A stretch of 11,266 bases of DNA from an uncultured Porphyromonas sp. Its GTDB lineage: Bacteria > Bacteroidota > Bacteroidia > Bacteroidales > Porphyromonadaceae. The notes beneath the pieces are model-generated. The model was not told the origin of the DNA, ran no database searches, and saw only the letters and a list, made by a program, of their open reading frames with translations. The position numbers and the translations under genes are program-made. How positions within the stretch are numbered: position 1 is the first letter of the stretch; each line of letters begins with the position of its first letter. Positions 6,289 to 11,266 of the stretch are shown here, piece after piece. The stretch covers positions 1 to 11,266 of the forward strand of contig NZ_CAJZFJ010000070.1 of NCBI RefSeq assembly GCF_915070105.1, read 5' to 3'.

Positions 6289-6558
6289 ATGTATCTTGAT
6301 TCAGCTAAGAAGGCCGAGCTCTTCGAAAAGCATGGTAAGGGCGCTAAGGACACTGGGTCTCCTGAGAGCCAGATCGCACTCTTCACCTTCCGTATCGCCC
6401 ACCTAACGGGTCACCTACAGAAGAACAAGAAGGACTACAGCACCCAGCGTGCGCTACGTATGATCATCGGTAAGCGTCGTCGTATGCTCGACTACCTCCA
6501 GAAGATCGACATCGAGCGTTACCGTGCCATCATCAAGGAACTCGGCATCCGCCGCTAA
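6289..6558 (+). CDS. rpsO: 30S ribosomal protein S15
   Basis: This primary 16S rRNA-binding protein is needed early in small-subunit assembly. It has 89 aa, the standard S15 length. The family signature is clear: GSPESQIALFTFRIAHLTGHLQ followed by KKDYSTQRALRMIIGKRRRMLDYLQ, with the conserved H-L-x2-H-L-type and D/S-x-R-L/A-L positions in the helix that contacts the 16S three-way junction. The start is MYLDSAKKAEL at 6289; an upstream in-frame ATG at 6232 would add 19 residues without family similarity and is rejected. It is followed by two hairpins, the second a strong terminator, and converges with holA. It appears to be monocistronic. Confidence 0.98.
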   Translation: MYLDSAKKAELFEKHGKGAKDTGSPESQIALFTFRIAHLTGHLQKNKKDYSTQRALRMIIGKRRRMLDYLQKIDIERYRAIIKELGIRR

Positions 6559-6576
6559 TCCCCTAAGGTGATCCAC

Positions 6577-6597
6577 TAGGCTATCTCATATAGCCTA
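6577..6597. other. Hairpin in the rpsO 3' region
   Basis: TAGGCTAT and ATAGCCTA form an 8-bp stem with loop CTCAT, 18 nt after the rpsO stop. It has no T-run. It may stabilise the mRNA 3' end ahead of the main terminator. Confidence 0.45.
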
Positions 6598-6603
6598 CCA
6601 GAT

Positions 6604-6639
6604 AAAGAGGCTACCCCCCGACTGGGAGGTAGCCTCTTT
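6604..6639. terminator. Bidirectional terminator between rpsO and holA
   Basis: AAAGAGGCTACC and GGTAGCCTCTTT form a perfect 12-bp stem around a 12-nt loop. A-rich and T-rich ends on both sides allow it to work for rpsO (+) and holA (-), which converge here. Confidence 0.88.
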
Positions 6640-6698
6640 AGTTATATATACGGAATTAGGATAAGCCTTGGGAATGGTAGAGCTCCAGCGAAGGGGAA

Positions 6699-7700
6699 CT
6701 AGGCGGATAGGATAAGTGAGACTAATTCCTTGTAGAGCTCCGAGGCTGGTAGAGAGGCATCGACCCCCTTAGAGGCCGCATCGACCATCCTCAGATGATG
6801 GACTATGGCGAAGACTTGGCTAGCGGTATAACTTCGGCGAGCGAGGTCATAGTCCTTGGCGGCATAGGGAGAGACCTTCAGCGCCTCTGCTATCGAACGT
6901 TCGTTGGGCTGAGGAATGTAGTAGACAGCCATGAGGTTGGAGAAGAAGCCAAAGAGGGTAGCCAAGGTGACCTGGATCGGGTGGGTACGCTCGTTGGCTG
7001 CAAAGTAGAAGGCTATACGGTAGGCACGAGCCGAGTCTCGCTTGATGAGGCTAGAGAGGAGCTCAAAGTTGTTGTACTCCTTGCTCACCCCCACATAGTA
7101 CTCTATATCCTCGGGGCGCACGATAGAGCTCTTCCCCTCGAGGGCTAGAGCTATCTTCCCTACTTCGCCTAGGATCTTCTCCAGGTCATTACCCGTAGCC
7201 TCAGCCATTAGGAAGGCGGTACGCTGGTCGATCGTTAGGCCATGCTCAGCGAAGGTACGTACGATGAAGTCGGGGACCTTGGAGTCGTAGATCTTGGATG
7301 ACTCGTAGACAGCCTTGCGCTCATTGAGGGTCTTGTAGAGGGTCTTACGCTTGTCGGGCTTCTTCTTATGACAGAGCACGAGGCAGGTACTCTGGGGTAG
7401 ATCATCTAGGTGGCTAGCTATCTGATCGAGGTCTCGCACCTGCTGTGCCTCCTTCACGAGGACGAGCACACGCTCACCCATCATCGGGAAGCGCAGAGCA
7501 TCGAGCAGGATGTCTCGGCTGGTGACCTCTGCCCCATAGAGGACAGTGAGGTTGAAGTCCCGCTCATCCTCGGGGATGACCTTCGTCAGGAAGAGCTCGG
7601 CAAGGCGGTCAATATAGAGGGGTTCGTCCCCTGCTAGGAGGTACACGGGCTGGAGCGCACCCTTCTTGATCGCCTTGGCGATATCATCGTAGGTAGCCAT
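6699..7700 (-). CDS. holA: DNA polymerase III subunit delta (HolA)
   Basis: This is the wrench subunit of the clamp loader, which opens the beta sliding clamp during replication. At 333 aa it has the usual length. The N-terminal AAA+-like fold shows QPVYLLAGDEPLYIDRLAELF, followed by FNLTVLYGAEVTSRDILLDALRFPMMGERVLVLVKEAQ, a typical HolA pattern lacking a functional Walker A site. A middle domain follows, with TFAEHGLTIDQRTAFLMAEATGNDLEKILGEVGKIAL. The C-terminal collar domain contains FYFAANERTHPIQVTLATLFGFFSNL. Start MATYDDI at 7700 is preceded by a Bacteroidetes -7 box 52-59 nt upstream. It is divergent from the HsdR_N-like gene across 62 bp and convergent with rpsO. Confidence 0.95.
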   Translation of the reverse strand: MATYDDIAKAIKKGALQPVYLLAGDEPLYIDRLAELFLTKVIPEDERDFNLTVLYGAEVTSRDILLDALRFPMMGERVLVLVKEAQQVRDLDQIASHLDDLPQSTCLVLCHKKKPDKRKTLYKTLNERKAVYESSKIYDSKVPDFIVRTFAEHGLTIDQRTAFLMAEATGNDLEKILGEVGKIALALEGKSSIVRPEDIEYYVGVSKEYNNFELLSSLIKRDSARAYRIAFYFAANERTHPIQVTLATLFGFFSNLMAVYYIPQPNERSIAEALKVSPYAAKDYDLARRSYTASQVFAIVHHLRMVDAASKGVDASLPASELYKELVSLILSA

Positions 7701-7751
7701 ATCGGTATTTATTGTCTAACTTCGTGGGCGTGCCCTAGGGGACACGTACGA

Positions 7752-7759
7752 CAAAGATA
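7752..7759 (-). promoter_or_regulatory. Putative -7 box of the holA promoter
   Basis: On the minus strand this reads TATCTTTG, an exact TAnnTTTG match, predicting a start near 7747 and a leader of about 45 nt. Its -33 region would fall inside the first codons of the divergent gene and is not well conserved. Confidence 0.55.
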
Positions 7760-7762
7760 AGA

Positions 7763-8218
7763 ATGATCAAACTAAATCTCCCGGATTACCGCCTACGACT
7801 AAGGAAGGAGGAGGGTAAGACCTATATCTACGATGACCTCCGCCAGCGATTCGTCACCCTCACCCCCGAGGAGTGGGTGCGCCAGCACTTCGTGCACTAC
7901 CTGATGGAGCACCTAGGCTACCCCCGAGAGCTGATGATGAACGAGGTGACCATACAGGTGGGCTTGACGACCAAGCGGTGTGATACCCTACTCTATAGCC
8001 GTCAGCTCACCCCTCGGGTACTGATCGAGTACAAGGCACCCCACATCCGCATTACCGATCGAGTACTTCAGCAGATCCTTCGTTACAACTATACGCTGCG
8101 TGTACCCTACCTCATCCTAAGCAACGGGATGGAGCACTTCGCCTGCTGGATTGACTATGAGCAGGGCTCCTATACCTTCCTGGAGCATATCCCGCCCTAC
8201 GACGAGCTCAGCGACTGA
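7763..8218 (+). CDS. HsdR N-terminal-domain-like protein (PD-(D/E)XK nuclease fold)
   Basis: This 151-aa protein resembles the stand-alone type I restriction R-subunit N-terminal domain family (HSDR_N_2-like). The putative PD-(D/E)XK core is visible: D74 in RCDTLLYSR, then E89-x-K91 in VLIEYKAP, followed by QQILRYNY, the usual Q-x-x-x-Y helix element. No helicase domain, specificity subunit or methylase accompanies it, so this is not a restriction-modification system. It starts 62 bp from the divergent holA and is followed 26 bp later by the DUF2851 gene, probably in one transcript. Similar stand-alone proteins are common in Bacteroidetes. The role is unknown; a housekeeping DNA-processing role is inferred from the intact motif and the holA context. 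Confidence 0.85.
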   Translation: MIKLNLPDYRLRLRKEEGKTYIYDDLRQRFVTLTPEEWVRQHFVHYLMEHLGYPRELMMNEVTIQVGLTTKRCDTLLYSRQLTPRVLIEYKAPHIRITDRVLQQILRYNYTLRVPYLILSNGMEHFACWIDYEQGSYTFLEHIPPYDELSD

Positions 8219-8244
8219 CCTTCACCCTACGACCGACGACCACC

Positions 8245-9531
8245 ATGAGACACAGAGAAGCCTACCTACACTACGTCTGGCGCTATGGCCTCTACGACCA
8301 ACTCATCCCGACAGGGGAGCTCGCAGGGGCTCGCATAGAGGTGCTGGAGCCCGGAGAGCTAAATACAGATGCAGGCCCGGACTTCTTTGCCGCTAAGATT
8401 CGCATCAATGACCTCCTCTGGATCGGCTGTGTGGAGATCCACCATGCCTCCGCCGAGTGGTACCATCACCACCACGACACTGATCCCGCCTACCGCTCGG
8501 TGATCCTACACGTCGTGGAGCTAGACAACCGCCCGATAGCGTTGGACAGTGGAGCGCCACTACCGACCTGCCTGCTAATGATCCCCCAGCACCTAGAGCC
8601 GAAGAACGTACTGCATAGTCCCTCCCCCACAGCCCTTCCCTGCTGTCCTGGGGTGTCCTTGGGCAACCCAGTCCCCCTTGCCCAGCTCAGTCCTGTCGTA
8701 CGTGAGGCTTGGCTTCGATGTCTACTGCACTGCCGCGTGCGAGAGAAGACGAAGGCGGTAGAGGATCTACTGCACCGCTGCGAAGGAGACTGGGGGCAGA
8801 CCTTCTACTCCCTCCTTATGCGCTACTTCGGCTTCGGGCTCAACAACGAAGCCATGGAGCGACTAGCCCTTAGCCTCCCCTACACCATTCTGATGAAGCA
8901 TCGGGATCACTTGGACCAAATCGAGGCGCTACTCCTCGGGCAAGCAAGTCTCCTTAGCTTCCTCCCCGAGGGAGACTACAGAGAGCACCTAGAGGGTGAA
9001 TATACCTTCCTTGCCCACAAGTATGCCCTGCGCACTCTACCTAGCGGGACATTTCGCCGAGCACGCACCCGACCCAGCAACCTCCCCGAGCGTCGCCTCC
9101 TACAGCTGGCGGGGCTACTCTGCCAGAGGGAGAGCCTAGCCGAGGAGAGCCTCCGTGTGGACAGCCTAACAGAGGCCTATGAGCTCCTTCGCCCCTCCCG
9201 AGAGGGTCGTAGGGAAGAGGGTGAGGTAGGCACCTGTAGCGTCCTCAGTCCTGCGAGCTGTGACCTACTGATCATCAATGTCCTCATTCCCTATCGCCTC
9301 ACCTGGAGGCAACACTATGGGGACGAAGGTGAGGAGTCCTCCCCCCTCTCCCTGCTGGACGGACTCTCGGCAGAGAGCAATCGTATCACACGTCTCTTCG
9401 CCTCGGCTGGGCTCCCCGTAGAGACAGCCTCGCACAGCCAAGCCCTACTCTACCTACATCGCCACTACTGTAGCCAGCAGCTCTGCTCCTATTGTCCCTG
9501 GAGCACCTGCCCCTCAGAGGCTACGACGTAG
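8245..9531 (+). CDS. DUF2851 family protein
   Basis: This 428-aa protein of unknown function has the N-terminal block typical of DUF2851: GELNTDAGPDFFAAKIRI, then LLWIGCVEIHHASAEWYHHHHDTDPAYRSVILHVVELDN. P45-D46 followed 18 residues later by E64-I-H66 is reminiscent of a PD-(D/E)XK core with His in place of Lys, but that is inference. The C-terminus has four cysteines, C409-x4-C414-x2-C417-x4-C422, a likely zinc-binding site. It is probably co-transcribed with the HsdR_N-like gene 26 bp upstream. No signal peptide or membrane segment is seen, so it is likely cytoplasmic. A hairpin follows at 9567-9597. Confidence 0.88.
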   Translation: MRHREAYLHYVWRYGLYDQLIPTGELAGARIEVLEPGELNTDAGPDFFAAKIRINDLLWIGCVEIHHASAEWYHHHHDTDPAYRSVILHVVELDNRPIALDSGAPLPTCLLMIPQHLEPKNVLHSPSPTALPCCPGVSLGNPVPLAQLSPVVREAWLRCLLHCRVREKTKAVEDLLHRCEGDWGQTFYSLLMRYFGFGLNNEAMERLALSLPYTILMKHRDHLDQIEALLLGQASLLSFLPEGDYREHLEGEYTFLAHKYALRTLPSGTFRRARTRPSNLPERRLLQLAGLLCQRESLAEESLRVDSLTEAYELLRPSREGRREEGEVGTCSVLSPASCDLLIINVLIPYRLTWRQHYGDEGEESSPLSLLDGLSAESNRITRLFASAGLPVETASHSQALLYLHRHYCSQQLCSYCPWSTCPSEATT

Positions 9532-9566
9532 GCCAGAGCCAGCACATGTACCCCTCCCGCATACCC

Positions 9567-9597
9567 CCCTCGGGGATATCCATTGTATACCCGAGGG
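9567..9597. terminator. Hairpin after the DUF2851 gene, probable terminator
   Basis: CCCTCGGG and CCCGAGGG form an 8-bp GC-rich stem, extended inward by ATAT/TATA-type pairs after one mismatch. It lies 36 nt past the stop. There is no T-run, so termination by this hairpin alone is uncertain. Confidence 0.5.
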
Positions 9598-9688
9598 AGC
9601 CTAGCCCATAGCTCTGTAGCGCCAGCGTTATCCCCTATAGTTATTTCCTCCTAGAGCACCCTCCTGGGCTCATACCGAGAGCGCATGA

Positions 9689-9764
9689 GTGTACACGCGT
9701 GTACACAAGTGTGTACACGTGGGTATACTATAGTGTACACACGTGTATACTCCACCCTCCTAGG
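9689..9764. repeat. Dispersed structured repeat, copy B
   Basis: The three 18-bp units lie at 9689-9706, 9711-9728 and 9733-9750, with linkers AAGT and TATA, then TCCA and CCCTCCTAGG. Units 2 and 3 are identical to copy A and unit 1 differs at one base; here unit 1 is a perfect 18-bp palindrome (GTGTACACGCGTGTACAC). A further GTGTACAC lies at 9771-9778. AGAGCG sits 11 bp before the first unit in both copies. Similarity continues weakly to CGTCAGCCC at 9880-9888. Confidence 0.85.
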
Positions 9765-9788
9765 GTATAGGTGTACACTAGGATAAGC

Positions 9789-9830
9789 GGAGCCTAGGGG
9801 AAAGATACACCTGTATCTAGGCTAGGCTCC
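9789..9830. other. Nested hairpin within the dispersed repeat, copy B
   Basis: The outer stem GGAGCCTAG (9789-9797) pairs with CTAGGCTCC (9822-9830). An inner hairpin AGATACA-CC-TGTATCT spans 9803-9818. The corresponding sequence in copy A (124-150) keeps AGCCTAGG and the inner AGATA/TATCT stem but not the outer stem. Confidence 0.6.
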
Positions 9831-10067
9831 TGACGCCCCCACCCTAGGCCTTCGTCCCTCTGTCCTAGTGCCCTACACACGTCAGCCCGGAGGCTCCTTC
9901 GGGGATCAGGGGAGATAGTATACAGCGATATGGTTAGCTTATTCTAGGTATAAAATAAGGATATAAGAACCCTCTGCAAGCCTTCATCTACCTACATGTT
10001 GGGATATAGGCTAGTACGATTATGCCTTTTTTTCGCTAATAATAGTACTTTATATACCTAATTAAGC
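9831..10067. other. Intergenic region between repeat B and the sdhC promoter
   Basis: No gene was seen. An 8-bp hairpin, CCCGGAGG-CT-CCTTCGGG, lies at 9886-9903 without a T-run. An AT-rich stretch with a run of seven T at 10027-10033 leads to the promoter of the next gene. Confidence 0.5.
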
Positions 10068-10075
10068 TATCTTTG
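10068..10075 (+). promoter_or_regulatory. Putative -7 box of the sdhC-sdhA promoter
   Basis: TATCTTTG is an exact TAnnTTTG match in an AT-rich context, 125 nt before the sdhC start. The -33 element is weak. It implies a leader of about 120 nt, longer than usual, with small inverted repeats such as AGGG-AAA-CCCT at 10085-10095. Confidence 0.55.
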
Positions 10076-10199
10076 TAGGGCGATAGGGAAACCCTTGGGG
10101 AGATCTATGCTAGTGAGGAGGATGGGTATGGGTGAATGGTCCATATCCCTATTGCCATGTGTGACGTGTATCAACAGATCATAATTAAATAGAACTTGT

Positions 10200-10904
10200 A
10201 TGTCGTGGTTAATCAAATCTTCGATCGGGCGTAAGTTGGTCATGAGTATCTCAGGCCTTGCACTTATCCTGTTCTTGACCTTCCACATGTCGATGAATCT
10301 CGTAGCCCTCTTCTCAGAGGAAGGCTATAATGCTGTCTGCGAATTCCTCGGTGCGAACTGGTATGCCCTCGTGGCAACGAAGGGGCTAGCCCTACTCTTC
10401 ATCGTGCATATCGTATATGCCTTCATCCTGACGAACCAGAATCGTAAGGCACGAGGCAACGACCGCTATGCTGTCATCGACCGCCCCAAGGGCGTAGAGT
10501 GGGCTTCGCAGAACATGATGGTCCTAGGTGTAATCGTACTCCTCGGACTAGGCCTGCACCTCTTCAACTTCTGGGCTAAGATGCAGCTAGCAGAGATCAT
10601 GGGGCAGCACGACCTCGGGATCGAGGGCGTCTCTGGACCTACAGATGGTGCTGGACTCATCCGCTATACCTTCTCCAACCCTATCTTTGTCGTGCTCTAC
10701 CTCGTGTGGCTGGCTGCCCTATGGTTCCACCTAGCACACGGCTTCTGGAGCTCGCTGCATACCATCGGGTTTAACAACAGAGTGTGGTTCGATCGTCTGC
10801 ACAAGATCTCGAACATCTATGCCACTATCATCATCCTTGGCTTCGCAGCCGTCGTGGTGTGTTACTTCTTCCGTTCCCTCTGCGGGGGTGCTTGTAGCCT
10901 TTAG
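10200..10904 (+). CDS. sdhC: Succinate dehydrogenase/fumarate reductase cytochrome b subunit
   Basis: This 234-aa integral membrane protein matches the b558-family anchor (the single-subunit, di-heme type). It would bind two hemes b and menaquinone, linking the flavoprotein/iron-sulfur subunits to the quinone pool. Five hydrophobic segments lie at about 12-36, 55-78, 104-126, 160-185 and 203-225. Candidate heme-ligand histidines are H29 (LTFHMSMN), H70 (FIVHIVYAF), H120 (GLHLFNFW) and H177/H180 (WFHLAHGFWSS). The start MSWLIKSSIGRKLVMSISG is typical of the family. The sdhA/frdA gene begins 51 nt downstream. In anaerobic Bacteroidota such a complex usually works as fumarate reductase, so frdC is an equally valid name. 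Confidence 0.95.
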   Translation: MSWLIKSSIGRKLVMSISGLALILFLTFHMSMNLVALFSEEGYNAVCEFLGANWYALVATKGLALLFIVHIVYAFILTNQNRKARGNDRYAVIDRPKGVEWASQNMMVLGVIVLLGLGLHLFNFWAKMQLAEIMGQHDLGIEGVSGPTDGAGLIRYTFSNPIFVVLYLVWLAALWFHLAHGFWSSLHTIGFNNRVWFDRLHKISNIYATIIILGFAAVVVCYFFRSLCGGACSL

Positions 10905-10955
10905 TCCTAGACTTAGCGCATAAGCAAGCGATCCGTTATTAGCCCTATCCATATT

Positions 10956-11266
10956 ATGTCACAGATAGATTCTAAGATCCCCGCCGGCCCATTAGCCGAG
11001 AAGTGGACAAACTATAAGGACCACCAGAAGCTGGTCAATCCAGCCAACAAGCGTCGCCTCGATATCATCGTCGTCGGTACGGGGCTGGCAGGTGCCTCTG
11101 CAGCTGCATCACTGGCAGAGATGGGATTCAACGTCCTCAACTTCTGTATCCAGGACTCCCCTCGCCGTGCACACTCCATCGCCGCTCAGGGTGGTATCAA
11201 CGCTGCAAAGAACTACCAAAACGACGGGGACTCCGTCTACCGCCTCTTCTACGATACGATCAAGGG
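10956..11266 (+). CDS. sdhA: Succinate dehydrogenase/fumarate reductase flavoprotein subunit (partial, 3' end outside the window)
   Basis: The first 103 codons are present and remain open to the window edge. The translation begins MSQIDSKIPAGPLAEKW and reaches the Rossmann FAD-binding motif IIVVGTGLAGASAAASLAE (GTGLAG at 41-46). RRAHSIAAQGGINAA follows, where H73 is the residue expected to bind FAD covalently. This subunit carries the dicarboxylate site for succinate/fumarate. It lies 51 nt after sdhC, consistent with the Bacteroidetes order C-A-B; the iron-sulfur subunit would follow outside the window. frdA is an equivalent name. Confidence 0.96.
   Translation, partial: MSQIDSKIPAGPLAEKWTNYKDHQKLVNPANKRRLDIIVVGTGLAGASAAASLAEMGFNVLNFCIQDSPRRAHSIAAQGGINAAKNYQNDGDSVYRLFYDTIK

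Noticed and set aside
7763..9531. Restriction-modification system
   Set aside because: Only an HsdR N-terminal-like domain is present; no helicase, methylase or specificity subunit lies nearby.
10067..10288. 73-aa open frame on the minus strand across the sdhC start
   Set aside because: It overlaps the promoter and the first codons of sdhC and has no recognisable features.

Overview
The window looks like a chromosomal segment of a Bacteroidota species, most likely Porphyromonas or a close relative. This rests on the gene content (a Bacteroidetes-type type II-C CRISPR-Cas locus, a b558-family fumarate reductase/succinate dehydrogenase cytochrome b, HolA next to an HsdR_N-like protein and a DUF2851 protein). 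It is also supported by promoters of the Bacteroidetes form TTTG...TAnnTTTG and by starts without a strong Shine-Dalgarno sequence. The genus is an inference; no search was run.

Layout. Positions 1-311 are intergenic and carry copy A of a structured dispersed repeat. Positions 312-886 are a CRISPR array of eight 46-nt repeats and seven 29-30-nt spacers. A hairpin terminator at 941-968 separates it from the convergent cas operon (cas9-cas1-cas2, minus strand, 5842 down to 976). Just upstream of cas9, on the opposite strand, lies a tracrRNA (about 5893-5977) with its own promoter and a C(UUCG)G terminator. Housekeeping genes follow: rpsO (+), convergent with holA (-) across a strong bidirectional terminator. 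Next come an HsdR_N-like gene and a DUF2851 gene as a likely operon (+). A 668-bp intergenic region holds copy B of the dispersed repeat. Last are sdhC/frdC (+) and the 5' part of sdhA/frdA, which runs off the window.

How it works together. Cas1 and Cas2 would acquire spacers. Cas9 with tracrRNA and crRNA would cut target DNA. No Csn2 or Cas4 is present, which with the gene set gives subtype II-C. Each repeat carries a Bacteroidetes-type promoter (TTG, 19 nt, TACCTTYG), so each crRNA can be transcribed separately on the + strand, with the same -7 box as the tracrRNA gene.

Most interesting observations. (1) Spacers 6 and 7 match at 24 of 30 positions, with differences almost all in one codon phase, as if both were taken from the same gene of two diverged phages or plasmids. 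(2) The leftmost repeat has decayed except for its promoter, which is the best consensus match in the array. (3) A dispersed element made of three 18-bp near-palindromes on a strict 22-bp period occurs twice in the window; its cores are conserved while its 4-bp linkers vary.
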